Source: Vreelandella neptunia
GTDB taxonomy: Bacteria; Pseudomonadota; Gammaproteobacteria; Pseudomonadales; Halomonadaceae
Assembly: GCF_022489065.1 (NCBI RefSeq)
Contig: NZ_JAKVTW010000001.1
Location: 434,001-498,000 of the forward strand
Direction: 5' to 3'
DNA length: 64,000 bases
The position numbers were made by a program, and so were the translations under genes. Below are positions 44,663-54,438 of the stretch, piece by piece (position 1 is the stretch's first letter; each line of letters starts with the position of its first letter). A model generated the notes under the pieces. It was not told the origin of the DNA and did not search any database. It worked only from the letters and a program-made list of their open reading frames with translations.

Positions 44663-46173
44663 GGGGCATCTCCAGCATCATTGGGGAGTAGCGTGCGAAT
44701 GAGCACCTGTGGGTTGGCCAATTGCTCTGCCGTGGCTTGAGTGTAGCTGCTCACTGGCCCCGCCAGGGCGACTAACAGCGGTGCTGCACTTAGCAGCCAG
44801 ATGACGCCAAACCACTGGCGGCGGGGTAGCGGTGTACCGCTGATATTGCCACGATGGCTGCGCCAAAACAGAGTAGAGCCTGCCCGCGAAAGCGCAATGA
44901 GCGAGGCTAAACTGGTCAATAGCAGTAGCGGCCAGAGCCATAGACGCTGGGTGCCCTCGGCAGCATTAAGCATTAATGCCTTGCCGATGGCGCCTGAAAA
45001 CGGCGGAACGCCAGCGACGGCGATGGCGCCTACAAAAAATAGCATGGCGAGCCCAGCGCCCTGAACCATCGGACGACCCTTCACCAGGCGCGTACCTGCT
45101 TTACCACGCTGAAGGCCGATCATTTCCGCCAGTAGGAACAAACCGCCGGTAACCAGCGTAGTGTGGATCAAGTAATAGAGCAGTGCCGAGACCGCCTGAG
45201 GTGAGCGCATGCCGATTCCTGCTAGCAGCGTGCCCACGGATACCAGCACCAGGTAAGCCACCAGCAAGCGCAAGTCCCGCGCAGCCATCACCCCAATGCC
45301 TGCGGCAGCCAGAGTGGCGAGTGACAGCCACCATACCCAGGGCTGTTCCAGAGCTTCCAAACCGCCAGCAGTGTCGCCAAACAGCAAGGAGTAGACGCGC
45401 AGGATCGCGTAGATACCTACCTTGGTCATGATGGCAAACAGCGCCGCTACCGGTGCTGGCGCGGATGCATAGGCTTTGGGCAGCCAGAAGTAGAGCGGCA
45501 GAATCGCGGCTTTTAAGCCAAACACCACCAACAGCATCAGCGCGCCAGCCGTGACCAAGCCTTCACGCTCTGACGGTAGATCCGCGACTCGAATCGCCAT
45601 GTCGGCCATATTGAGCGTACCCGTGGCGCCATACAGGATGCCTACCGCGATCAGGAATAGCGACGAGCCGGCTAAATTGAGTACCACATAGTGCACACTA
45701 GCCTGAATGCGCGCTTTGCCACCGCCATGCAGTAACAGGGCGTAAGAGGCCAGCAGCAGTACTTCAAAGAAGACGAACAGGTTAAACAGATCGCCGGTTA
45801 AAAAAGCGCCGTTAATGCCCAGCAGTTGCCACTGGAAAAGACCGTGAAAGTTACTGCCTTTTTCATCATCTCCCGCGCAGGCAAACACCACCGCGCCAAC
45901 GGCCAATACGGCGGTCACCAGCAGCATTAATGCCGAGAGACGATCCAACACCAGCACGATGCCGAAGGGGGCTTGCCAGTCGCCTAGGGCGTAGTAAGTG
46001 ATTTCACCGCTAGCGGCTTGGCGCAAAAGACCAATCGCGACTAGCAGCAGTAGCACGGTGGCGACTACGCTGACCACACGCTTGTAGCGAACCAGTCCCT
46101 GTCGCTGATAGAGCAGTAAAATGCCTGCAACGAGCGGCAGGACAACAGGAAAAACAACTAGATGCTGCATCAT
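44659..46173 (-). CDS. mrpD: Na+/H+ antiporter subunit D
   Basis: The 504-residue protein is related to complex I antiporter-like subunits. Membrane-embedded lysine and glutamate positions are seen in LFVFFEVLLLASYALLLHGG and LMLLVVFGLKAAILPLYFWLPKAYASAPAPVAALFAIMTKVGIYAI. The latter is the proton-channel hallmark. It forms one of the two ion-translocating units of Mrp. It overlaps mrpC and mrpE by 4 bases each. Confidence 0.95.
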   Translation of the reverse strand: MMQHLVVFPVVLPLVAGILLLYQRQGLVRYKRVVSVVATVLLLLVAIGLLRQAASGEITYYALGDWQAPFGIVLVLDRLSALMLLVTAVLAVGAVVFACAGDDEKGSNFHGLFQWQLLGINGAFLTGDLFNLFVFFEVLLLASYALLLHGGGKARIQASVHYVVLNLAGSSLFLIAVGILYGATGTLNMADMAIRVADLPSEREGLVTAGALMLLVVFGLKAAILPLYFWLPKAYASAPAPVAALFAIMTKVGIYAILRVYSLLFGDTAGGLEALEQPWVWWLSLATLAAAGIGVMAARDLRLLVAYLVLVSVGTLLAGIGMRSPQAVSALLYYLIHTTLVTGGLFLLAEMIGLQRGKAGTRLVKGRPMVQGAGLAMLFFVGAIAVAGVPPFSGAIGKALMLNAAEGTQRLWLWPLLLLTSLASLIALSRAGSTLFWRSHRGNISGTPLPRRQWFGVIWLLSAAPLLVALAGPVSSYTQATAEQLANPQVLIRTLLPNDAGDAP

Positions 46174-46502
46174 TCTCGGTCTTCCTTTTTACCGTCGACG
46201 TGGTCGTTACCCACTTCACTGCGTGCCCGCATTGCCAGGATCACCACAAAGGCGGTCATCGCGAAGCCGATGACAATGGCGGTAAGCACTAGCGCTTGGG
46301 GGAGTGGGTCGGCATAGCCAGTTCCTTCAGACACGATGGCAGGACCATCAGTGGTAAGTCCCCCCATCGAAAACAGAAACAGGTTCACTGCATAAGAGAG
46401 CAGCGTTAGGCCTACCACCACGGGAAAGGTGCGGCCTCGCAAGGTTAAATAGAGACCGCAGGCGGTCAAGACGCCGGTGGTCATTGCATAGAGCAGTTCC
46501 AT
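46170..46502 (-). CDS. mrpC: Na+/H+ antiporter subunit C
   Basis: The 110-residue protein is NuoK-like with three membrane segments and DPLPQALVLTAIVIGFAMTAF. It starts in the stop codon region of mrpAB (TAATG). Confidence 0.93.
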   Translation of the reverse strand: MELLYAMTTGVLTACGLYLTLRGRTFPVVVGLTLLSYAVNLFLFSMGGLTTDGPAIVSEGTGYADPLPQALVLTAIVIGFAMTAFVVILAMRARSEVGNDHVDGKKEDRE

Positions 46503-49342
46503 TAACGAGGCTCCTTAGCAGAAGAGGTTGCAGCAGCGGCATCGGTGTCTTTTTCCGAGGCTTCGGTCACCGGTCGGTGCGCTGTAGTGACTTTGCCAAG
46601 GTTGGCCAAAATCATCAGCGTGGCGCCTACCACGGCTAAGTACACGCCCAGATCAAAGAGCAGCGCGGTAGCCAGTTCAAAGGTGCCGATCAGCGGTAGG
46701 CTGAAGTAACCGAATGCGGAGGTTAAGAAGGGATGACCAAACAGCCAGCTACCCAACCCAGTGAGTGTGGCAATGGCCACCCCAATAACGGCTACCGGTT
46801 GGAAGGGGAAATTCAAGCGTTCTTGCGCCCACTCTACACCTCGTGCCATATACAGCAGGATCAACGCTACTGCGGTAATCAGCCCAGCAATAAAACCACC
46901 GCCCGGCTGATTGTGCCCACGCAGGAAAATAAACGCTGATACCAACAGCGCCAGTGGCAGCAACGTCATTGAAATCGAGGTGAGTACTGCAGGGTAGCGG
47001 TCGGGCGACCATACTCGGCCTTCGCCGTCGCTATGGGGCATAAACAGGCGTAAGCGGTTTAGTAACTTAAATATCGCTAGGCCTGCAATGGCCAACACAG
47101 TAATTTCACCCAGAGTATCGAAGCCACGGAAGTCGACCAAAATAACGTTAACCACGTTATAACCGCCCCCGCCAGGCTTACTGTTTTCCACAAAGAAGCT
47201 GGAAATCGATAGGGTATCGCGGGTCATCACGGCGTAGTTAAGGCTGGCAACCACTAGTCCAAGTGAACCGGCTAATAGCATATCGCGGATATTTCGCAGT
47301 GGGCTGGATTCACGAGGGGTTTTTTGCGGTAAGAAAAACAGCGCTAACATCAGCAGAATCATGGTCACGACTTCCACTGAAAGCTGTGTGAGCGCTAGAT
47401 CGGGCGCTGAGAATCGTGCAAAGGTAAGGGCCACAAAGAGTCCCACTACCGATAGCATCAACAGAGAGATCAGCCGGTAGCGGTGTGTCGCGGCGGTGGC
47501 CACACCTCCAAACATCAACATCCCTGCACCTAAAATAAGGATGCCGTCGAGCGATTGATTACCTGCTGCGCCGGTTAGGTCGGTGATCTGCACAAGGCCG
47601 ATACCCCCCATTATCAGCGCCGCCAGCCATAGCCAACCGACATAGCGCTGAAGCGAATTGCCTTCCAGTGCTGCGATCAGCTGCTCAGCGCGATAGCCAA
47701 TCGAGATAAGGATGCGTTCAAACACGCGTCGGGCATCGACTCCCACGAACTGTTGCGTAAATCGGCGCACATCGCCATGGCGCCAATACAGCGCAATACC
47801 AACGACAAAAGCCAATAAACTCATAAGCAGCGGTAGATTAACCCCGTGCCAGATAGCCAGATGAAAATCGAGCGGGCTTCCAATCACCGCTTGGCTGGCG
47901 AGTTCTAATAATCCGGTGGCCATAAAGGCCGGGAAAAGACCGACCACCACGCAAAGCACCACCAATATTTCCACCGGAAGGCGCATCAGGTGTGGTGGCT
48001 CATGGGGCGATTTTGGCGGCGCTTCACGGGGTGGTTTGAAGAAGACGGCGTGTACTAAACGCAGCGAGTAAGCGACCGAAAGAATGCCACCGAGCGCTGC
48101 TAAGGCCGGTAGTAGCCAGCTCACCCCGCCCAAAACGGGCGTTGCTAGCGCCTCGGTAAAGAACATCTCTTTGGATAAGAAGCCATTAAAGAGCGGGACG
48201 CCCGCCATGGCTGCTGCCGCAAGCGTGGTCAAAAGCGCCGTGACAGGCATGGCTTTTTTAAGCCCGCCAAGCTGTTTTAGCTCCCGGGTGCCGGCTTCGT
48301 GGTCGATAATGCCGGCGCTCATAAACAGCGCCGCTTTAAAGGTGGCATGATTGATAATGTGAAACAGCGCGGCCAAGATCGCCATGGGGCTGCCGATACC
48401 CAATAGCACCGTGATTAAGCCTAAATGGCTAACAGTGGAGAACGCTAAAATGCCTTTCAGGTCAGTCTTCATCAGCGCAAACCAAGCGCCATATAGCATG
48501 GTGACGATGCCGACCAGGGAGACGACCACGCTCCATAACTCGCTACCGGCGATGGCCGGGTGAAGCCGCGCCATCAGGAAAATGCCTGCTTTAACCATCG
48601 TCGCCGAATGCAGATACGCCGAAACTGGCGTAGGCGCTGCCATCGCATGGGGTAACCAAAAATGGAACGGGAACTGTGCGGATTTGGTAAAGGCGCCTAG
48701 CAGTACCAAACCGAGCATTAGTGGGTAGCGCGGATCGGCAAGAATGATGTCTCCGCTGGCCAGCACATCGGCCATATCAAAGCTGCCCGCCATATCGCCT
48801 AGCAGCAGTAAACCAGCCAGTAGAGCAAGGCCGCCCGCGCCGGTAACGGTGAGCGCCATACGTGCGCCTTTACGAGCATCGCTGCGATAAGACCAAAAGC
48901 CAATCAGCAGGAAAGATGACAGGCTGGTTAATTCCCAAAACAGCCAGAGCAGTATTAGGTTATCCGACATTGAAATACCGACCATTGACGCCATAAAAAG
49001 CATCAGGAAGGCGTAGAATCTGCCAAAGGGCTCATCTTTTGCTAAGTAGTAGTGGGCATACAGAATAATCAGTAGGCCAATGCCCAGTATAAGCAGATTA
49101 AATAGCAGCGATAGCCCGTCCAGGCGGAACGCTAGGACCAGCGCCAACTCAGGCATCCATGCGGCGGAAAAACGTAGTTGCTCACCGTCTAGCAGAGCTG
49201 GCACGTTGAGTAGCGTCATTACTAACGCGGTAGCTGGCAGCACTGCTGTCGCAAGTGAACAGAAATTGCGACCACGCTGTGCGGTAAGTGCCGGCACCAG
49301 TACGCCTAGCAGAGGCAATAAGGCTATCCAAAGCAGTGTCAT
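46502..49342 (-). CDS. mrpA: Na+/H+ antiporter fused subunits A and B
   Basis: The 946-residue protein is longer than a lone MrpA (about 800). It has the NuoL-like part ([23 protein letters not shown]; the channel segment [30 protein letters not shown]) and the MrpA extension [31 protein letters not shown]. From about residue 800 the MrpB domain follows, with [26 protein letters not shown]. No separate mrpB gene exists here, so A and B are one chain, as in group 2 Mrp operons. It heads the minus-strand operon and faces a sodium channel gene. Confidence 0.94.
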   Translation of the reverse strand: MTLLWIALLPLLGVLVPALTAQRGRNFCSLATAVLPATALVMTLLNVPALLDGEQLRFSAAWMPELALVLAFRLDGLSLLFNLLILGIGLLIILYAHYYLAKDEPFGRFYAFLMLFMASMVGISMSDNLILLWLFWELTSLSSFLLIGFWSYRSDARKGARMALTVTGAGGLALLAGLLLLGDMAGSFDMADVLASGDIILADPRYPLMLGLVLLGAFTKSAQFPFHFWLPHAMAAPTPVSAYLHSATMVKAGIFLMARLHPAIAGSELWSVVVSLVGIVTMLYGAWFALMKTDLKGILAFSTVSHLGLITVLLGIGSPMAILAALFHIINHATFKAALFMSAGIIDHEAGTRELKQLGGLKKAMPVTALLTTLAAAAMAGVPLFNGFLSKEMFFTEALATPVLGGVSWLLPALAALGGILSVAYSLRLVHAVFFKPPREAPPKSPHEPPHLMRLPVEILVVLCVVVGLFPAFMATGLLELASQAVIGSPLDFHLAIWHGVNLPLLMSLLAFVVGIALYWRHGDVRRFTQQFVGVDARRVFERILISIGYRAEQLIAALEGNSLQRYVGWLWLAALIMGGIGLVQITDLTGAAGNQSLDGILILGAGMLMFGGVATAATHRYRLISLLMLSVVGLFVALTFARFSAPDLALTQLSVEVVTMILLMLALFFLPQKTPRESSPLRNIRDMLLAGSLGLVVASLNYAVMTRDTLSISSFFVENSKPGGGGYNVVNVILVDFRGFDTLGEITVLAIAGLAIFKLLNRLRLFMPHSDGEGRVWSPDRYPAVLTSISMTLLPLALLVSAFIFLRGHNQPGGGFIAGLITAVALILLYMARGVEWAQERLNFPFQPVAVIGVAIATLTGLGSWLFGHPFLTSAFGYFSLPLIGTFELATALLFDLGVYLAVVGATLMILANLGKVTTAHRPVTEASEKDTDAAAATSSAKEPR

Positions 49343-49428
49343 GGGAGATCATCCAGCGGCTAATGTTTAAAAAATCAAAAGAGTACCAACAGGGCGCTTT
49401 TAGGGCGTTCTGATGGCGTAGGATACAT

Positions 49429-49454
49429 CAAGTGAAACAACAGGATATCACTTG
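49429..49454. promoter_or_regulatory. Dyad in the divergent mrp/sodium-channel promoter region
   Basis: CAAGTGA (49429-49435) and TCACTTG (49448-49454) form perfect 7-bp arms around 12 bases. The dyad lies 89 bases from the mrpA start and about 64 from the channel start, so a bound protein could affect both. Confidence 0.4.
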
Positions 49455-49517
49455 TGTAGAAGGCGTGTAGTTTTAGTATAAAGTGTGCCGGTCAACCGTT
49501 AAGAGATTTTTTGTTCC

Positions 49518-50408
49518 ATGAGTGAACCCTTTAATACCTGGCAAGCCCGCTTTGAAAAGCTACGCTCCAACAAAATTTTTGAAGCGGCGGTGATTGCCAT
49601 AATCGTCATTTCTGCCCTGGTGATAGGGGCTAAGACCTATGAGGAAACCACCCAGGTCGAACAGTGGCTGCTCTATCTCGATATTGCGGTCACCATATTT
49701 TTTCTGATTGAGATTTTAATCAGAATGGCGGCTGAACGCACCCTGCTAAGTTTCTTCAAGAAAGGGTGGAACGTCTTTGACTTCCTCATTGTGACCGCCA
49801 GCCTGATTCCCATGGATGACTCTGAAATGGTGCTGCTGGCTAGGCTGCTGCGTATTTTCCGCGTGCTGCGCTTGGTGTCGATGATTCCCGAGCTCCAAAT
49901 GCTGTTAAGCGCCTTGGTCAAGTCGGTGCCGCGGATGGGGTATGTGGTACTGCTGATGTTTATCATCTTCTATATATACGCCGCCATTGGCAGCTTTCTG
50001 TTCCACAATGTAGACGAGGGGCTGTGGGGCAATATCTCACTGGCGATGTTAACGCTGTTTCAAGTGGCGACGTTTGAGAGCTGGGCCACCGCCGTGCTAT
50101 ACCCGGCCATGGACGTTTATCCTTATGCCTGGATCTATTTTTTAACCTTTATCTTTTTGAACGCTTTTATTTTCCTCAATATGATGATCGGTATTGTGCT
50201 GGACGTGATGCAGAAAGAGAGCGCACAAATGGCGCTGGATAACGGCGAAGGCGAAGAGGCCGAGCTACAGTCGCTGCGCAAAGACGTTCACGGGCTTAAA
50301 ACACAGCTTGACCGTATGGAGGCAGCGCTCGCGCAGGCTCCCACGCCACACAACATAGCGAACAACGACGCGGGCGGTAAGCAAACCGAAAAGCCCACAA
50401 CTGACTAA
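49518..50408 (+). CDS. Bacterial voltage-gated sodium channel (NavBac type)
   Basis: The 296-residue protein is a six-helix ion channel subunit. The voltage sensor S4 carries Arg109, 112, 115 and 118 at every third position. The pore filter reads TFESW at 185-189, close to TLESW of NaChBac and NavAb, with Glu187 as the high-field-strength residue. S6 ([26 protein letters not shown]) is followed by an acidic linker and a coiled coil (about 245-275), the tetramerisation domain of this family. It is transcribed divergently from mrp, so sodium entry and export genes face each other. Sodium selectivity is inferred from the filter. Confidence 0.9.
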   Translation: MSEPFNTWQARFEKLRSNKIFEAAVIAIIVISALVIGAKTYEETTQVEQWLLYLDIAVTIFFLIEILIRMAAERTLLSFFKKGWNVFDFLIVTASLIPMDDSEMVLLARLLRIFRVLRLVSMIPELQMLLSALVKSVPRMGYVVLLMFIIFYIYAAIGSFLFHNVDEGLWGNISLAMLTLFQVATFESWATAVLYPAMDVYPYAWIYFLTFIFLNAFIFLNMMIGIVLDVMQKESAQMALDNGEGEEAELQSLRKDVHGLKTQLDRMEAALAQAPTPHNIANNDAGGKQTEKPTTD

Positions 50409-50424
50409 TTTTAGGAGAGCCGCC

Positions 50425-52131
50425 ATGATGTTGACTGATCCTGCCAAAAAGTACCGTCCCTTTGTGGCCGTTGATCTGCCCGACCGCCAGTGGCCGAGCC
50501 AGCGTATCGAATCAGCGCCGATCTGGTGCAGCGTTGACCTGCGCGACGGCAATCAATCGCTGATAGACCCCATGGATCAGGAGCGTAAGCAGCGTTTATT
50601 CGACATGTTGTTGAGCGTTGGCTTTAAACAGATTGAAGTCGGCTTTCCATCGGCCTCCCAAACCGATTTTGATTTTGTCCGCTCGCTGATCGAGCAGGAT
50701 AAAATTCCTGAAGACGTAACCATTCAGGTGCTGACTCAGGCGCGACCACACTTGATCGAGCGTACCTTTGAAGCTCTTCAGGGGGCCAAAAATGCCATCG
50801 TCCACGTCTATAACGCCACTGATCCCATGTTCCGCCGGGTGGTGTTTAACGTTGATAAAGTCGAGTGTGTACAAATCGCCGTAGAGGCTACCCAACAGAT
50901 TCGTGCACAGATGGACGCCGCGCCAGAAACCAACTGGACGTTTCAGTACTCCCCAGAGCTTTTCACCACCACCGAGATGGATTTCGCCGTTGAGATCGTC
51001 GAAGCGGTCATGGAAGCCTATGGCAGCAGTGCTGATAAACCCATGATTGTAAACTTACCCGCCACGGTAGAAGTTGCTACACCCAATAACTACGCCGACC
51101 AGATCGAGTGGTTCTGCCGACATGTGAGCAACCGTGACCACTTGATTGTCAGCGTTCACCCCCATAACGACCGTGGTACCGGCGTGGCGGCGGCAGAATT
51201 AACGCTAATGGCCGGGGCTGACCGTGTTGAAGGCACGCTGTTTGGTAACGGCGAGCGCACCGGTAATGTGGATATCGTCACCCTGGCGATGAACATGTAC
51301 ACCCAGGGCGTGCACCCACAGCTAGATTTTTCCAACATCACCCCGATCATGCGCGAAGTAGAGTACTGCAACCAGTTGCCGGTGCATCCGCGCCACCCCT
51401 ACGTGGGCGATTTGGTATTCACCGCGTTCTCTGGCTCTCATCAGGATGCGATCAAAAAAGGCATGGCTGATCGTCGCGCTAATCCTGACGCTGTGTGGGA
51501 TGTGCCTTATCTGCCCATTGATCCGCTGGACGTGGGTCGCAGCTACGAAGCGGTTATCCGGGTTAACAGCCAGTCGGGTAAAGGCGGAGTGTCTTATCTG
51601 CTCGAGCAGGAGCACGGCATTGAGCTCCCACGCAGGCTCTCCATCGAGTTCAGTCAGGTCGTACAGGAAGTGGCAGAGCGTACCGGACGCGAGATCACAT
51701 CGCAGATGATTTATCAGGCCTTCTCCGATGAGTATTTAGAGCAGCACGTGCCGTTTGCCTTGGTTAACCACCGATTATCGTCTGAGCCTGACAGCCCCAA
51801 AGTCACGCTGGACGCCGTGATTGAGGAGAACGGCTTACGGCAAACGTTAAAGGGTGAGGGCAACGGCCCGTTAGCGGCCTTTGTTAAAGCACTGGCAGCC
51901 GCAGGGCACGATGTAGAGATTATCGACTACCATGAGCACTCCCGCGGCCAGGGCGCCGATGCTGAGGCCATTGCGTACGTGGAAGTGCGTATCGACGGCA
52001 AAGCGGTGTTCGGCGTAGGTAACGATGAAAGCATTACCAGCGCGTCGATGAAGGGGGTGCTGAGCGCGATTAATCGCCACCATTCTACCCAGCCTGCGGC
52101 GGCCAACGTGACGGCGGAGACCTTGAAGTAA
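50425..52131 (+). CDS. leuA: 2-isopropylmalate synthase
   Basis: The 568-residue protein is the longer pseudomonad/actinobacterial LeuA type, with the N-terminal [42 protein letters not shown] (the DRE-TIM active site). [15 protein letters not shown] and [17 protein letters not shown] follow in the barrel. The C-terminal leucine-binding domain starts near residue 430. It commits 2-ketoisovalerate to leucine synthesis. AGGAGA precedes ATG 50425. No terminator is visible before jetA, 40 bases downstream. Confidence 0.95.
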   Translation: MMLTDPAKKYRPFVAVDLPDRQWPSQRIESAPIWCSVDLRDGNQSLIDPMDQERKQRLFDMLLSVGFKQIEVGFPSASQTDFDFVRSLIEQDKIPEDVTIQVLTQARPHLIERTFEALQGAKNAIVHVYNATDPMFRRVVFNVDKVECVQIAVEATQQIRAQMDAAPETNWTFQYSPELFTTTEMDFAVEIVEAVMEAYGSSADKPMIVNLPATVEVATPNNYADQIEWFCRHVSNRDHLIVSVHPHNDRGTGVAAAELTLMAGADRVEGTLFGNGERTGNVDIVTLAMNMYTQGVHPQLDFSNITPIMREVEYCNQLPVHPRHPYVGDLVFTAFSGSHQDAIKKGMADRRANPDAVWDVPYLPIDPLDVGRSYEAVIRVNSQSGKGGVSYLLEQEHGIELPRRLSIEFSQVVQEVAERTGREITSQMIYQAFSDEYLEQHVPFALVNHRLSSEPDSPKVTLDAVIEENGLRQTLKGEGNGPLAAFVKALAAAGHDVEIIDYHEHSRGQGADAEAIAYVEVRIDGKAVFGVGNDESITSASMKGVLSAINRHHSTQPAAANVTAETLK

Positions 52132-52171
52132 CAAGCCATAAAATTAGTGCTCAACCGAACTGGCTATCAAT

Positions 52172-53674
52172 ATGGACACTAGCCCCCAGCAACGCACGCG
52201 TCACTATATTGCTGCCCGTAAGCAGCACCCGGCCTGGCTGTTGCTGGCATCGCCCCGTGCGCCCCTGGTGCTTGGCTGCTTGACCTCGCTGTTTGAGTTC
52301 AGTGAAGACGGTATCGCCGAAGCGGATGCCCTGGAAGCACTGTCGCAGATGCTGGGGCGTTATGCCGAGCAGGATGAGTACGCCATCGACCCCGACAATA
52401 CCCGCCTGCAGGCCGGGCGAGAGTTGCGCGAGTGGATCCGGCGCGGCCTGGTCACTGAGCGAGGTCAGCGCCTGTATGCCACTGATGCGCTATCATCGGC
52501 GATCCAGTTCATCGACTCCCTGGATAACCGCATGATGACGTCCACGGCATCGCGGTTGTCAGTAGTGCAGCGAGAAATCGAAAACCTGGAAGTCGGCCTC
52601 AACCCCAATCCAGAGAGCCGCAAGGCGTCGCTCCGCCGCAAGATCCAGCAGTTGGAGAGCGAGCTAGCAGACGCGGAAGCTGGGAACGTGCCCGTCCTTT
52701 CCGAACCGGATGCCATTGAGCGCATTCGCGAAGTCTTTACCCTCGCCACTGGGCTGCGTGCCGACTTTCGCCGGGTTGAAGACTCCTGGAGGGAGGCTGA
52801 TCGCCAACTGCGCCAGTCGATCATGTCCGAAAAGTACCATCGGGGCGATATCGTGGATCGCTTGCTGGATGGTCAGGAAGCGCTGCTGGATACCCCGGAA
52901 GGTCGCGTATTCGACAGTTTCCTTCAGCAACTACGCCAAACCGCTGCGCTGGATATGATGCGCCAGCAGTTACGCACCATCCTCGTCCACCCCGCTGCAG
53001 AAAAAGCGCTGAATCGATTGCAGCGGCAGGATCTCAAACTGTTGCGTATGCGGCTGATAGTCGAAAGTCAGGCGGTATTACAGGCACGCGCCCGCAGTGA
53101 AAAGGACGTCAAAGGATTTATCAAGACTGGCCTGGCTGCCGAGCATCACCGCGTTGGTCAGTTGCTTAACGATATTCTCAACACGGCCCAGGATATAGAC
53201 TGGCAACGCCAGAAAGTACGCCGTTCAGAGGTGTCATCGCTGCCGCCGCTGGGCTTTGCCCTGGGCAACTTATCGGTGGTCGAGCGCCTGCGGTTCAAAT
53301 TGTTGGAAAACGAGCTGGAAGAGGAGCTGGATCTTGCCCAGCAGGCGAGTGACTTGAGCGGTATCGAAGCCGAATTCTGGGACTCCCTTGATGGGCTCGA
53401 CCGTGACGCCCTTGTGCAGGAGACGCTGGCGCTGCTGGCCCAAGAAGGGCGTGAGCTGACACTGGCGGAGTTGGCCGAACACCTGCCGCCCACCCATGAC
53501 CTGGAAACCCTGGCGCTATGGCTGGGGATGGCGCGGGAAGCCGGGGTTGAGATCGCCGGGCAGGACGTTCAAGACGTGATCATCACCGACGATGAGCAGT
53601 GCGACTGGGTATTCCGGGTGCCCACGGTCTCCTTGAGTGAGCAGGCCTTGCGCGGCATTGAGTGGGAGTTTTAA
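52172..53674 (+). CDS. jetA: Wadjet system protein JetA (DUF3375)
   Basis: The 500-residue protein matches DUF3375, the JetA of type I Wadjet. It starts RTRHYIAARKQHPAWLLLASPRAPLVLGCL, a winged-helix-like region, with coiled-coil stretches near 140-175 and a C-terminal winged-helix region around 430-500. JetA acts like a kleisin that bridges the JetC ATPase heads. It is first of four tightly packed genes. No good ribosome site precedes the ATG and only 40 bases separate it from leuA, so its promoter is not obvious. Confidence 0.88.
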   Translation: MDTSPQQRTRHYIAARKQHPAWLLLASPRAPLVLGCLTSLFEFSEDGIAEADALEALSQMLGRYAEQDEYAIDPDNTRLQAGRELREWIRRGLVTERGQRLYATDALSSAIQFIDSLDNRMMTSTASRLSVVQREIENLEVGLNPNPESRKASLRRKIQQLESELADAEAGNVPVLSEPDAIERIREVFTLATGLRADFRRVEDSWREADRQLRQSIMSEKYHRGDIVDRLLDGQEALLDTPEGRVFDSFLQQLRQTAALDMMRQQLRTILVHPAAEKALNRLQRQDLKLLRMRLIVESQAVLQARARSEKDVKGFIKTGLAAEHHRVGQLLNDILNTAQDIDWQRQKVRRSEVSSLPPLGFALGNLSVVERLRFKLLENELEEELDLAQQASDLSGIEAEFWDSLDGLDRDALVQETLALLAQEGRELTLAELAEHLPPTHDLETLALWLGMAREAGVEIAGQDVQDVIITDDEQCDWVFRVPTVSLSEQALRGIEWEF

Positions 53675-53676
53675 GC

Positions 53677-54438
53677 ATGGCAGGTGTGTTTGATCGGATT
53701 GTTAAGCAGCAGGGCATGGATAAGACCAGCGAAGAAGGGTCTCCGAATCAGTTTAAGGAGCAGGCCCCTCAAGCGCAGGAAAGTGAAGCAGTAGACGCTG
53801 CTGGCGAGGAGATCAACACCGAAGCCACCGCTCGCACGGACATCAAATTGCGCGAAGTGGCTCAGGAACTGCTCCGCATGGGCTTGCTGGAAGAGACTCA
53901 AAGGCCCCATCTTTACCGCGCGGCTCTCGTAGCCATGGAGCGGCTCAATGCTACGCTTGAGCCCTTGGATTTATGTGCCCGAGTCGATGAGATCCGGGGG
54001 CTGGTGTTTCTGGCGGTACGACCTGGGGATACTGACGAGCCCCAGGATGACTGGTCGCACCCACTGGTTCGCAAGCAGCGGTTAAACCTGGAACAGACAC
54101 TGCTGGTGGCGATTTTGCGCCAGTATTTCATTGCCCACGAGCAGGATGCGGGCACCGGCGCTGGGGACGCCATGGTGGCGGTGGACGAGCTGATTCCCCA
54201 GATGCAGGTCTACCTGGGGGAGAGTGGCAGCGAGGCCAGCGAGCGTACCCGGGTGCTGCAGCTATTGGATCAACTCAAAGGCCACGGCCTGGTATCTGCA
54301 CCGGATAGCCACGAGCGGGTAGCCATCCGGCCAATGATTGCCCACCTGGCCAACCCGGAAAACCTCACCGCTTTGCTGTATGAGTTAAAGGCCAGGGTAA
54401 CGGCAGACAGAAGCGATAACGGGGAGGACGGGGAATGA
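53677..54438 (+). CDS. jetB: Wadjet system protein JetB (DUF4194)
   Basis: The 253-residue protein matches DUF4194/MukE-like JetB: an acidic N-terminal 50 residues, then winged-helix parts with AQELLRMGLLEETQRPHLYRAALVAMERLNATLEPL. It binds the JetA kleisin. The ATG at 53677 is 2 bases after the jetA stop, with GGGAG 8 bases upstream inside jetA; a GTG at 53662 is less likely. It overlaps jetC by 4 bases. Confidence 0.88.
   Translation: MAGVFDRIVKQQGMDKTSEEGSPNQFKEQAPQAQESEAVDAAGEEINTEATARTDIKLREVAQELLRMGLLEETQRPHLYRAALVAMERLNATLEPLDLCARVDEIRGLVFLAVRPGDTDEPQDDWSHPLVRKQRLNLEQTLLVAILRQYFIAHEQDAGTGAGDAMVAVDELIPQMQVYLGESGSEASERTRVLQLLDQLKGHGLVSAPDSHERVAIRPMIAHLANPENLTALLYELKARVTADRSDNGEDGE

Noticed and set aside
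45183-45431. Open frame antisense to mrpD
   Set aside because: It is a shadow of a GC-rich real gene with no ribosome site and no recognisable protein; the same holds for other long antisense frames opposite sss, mrp, jetC and parC.
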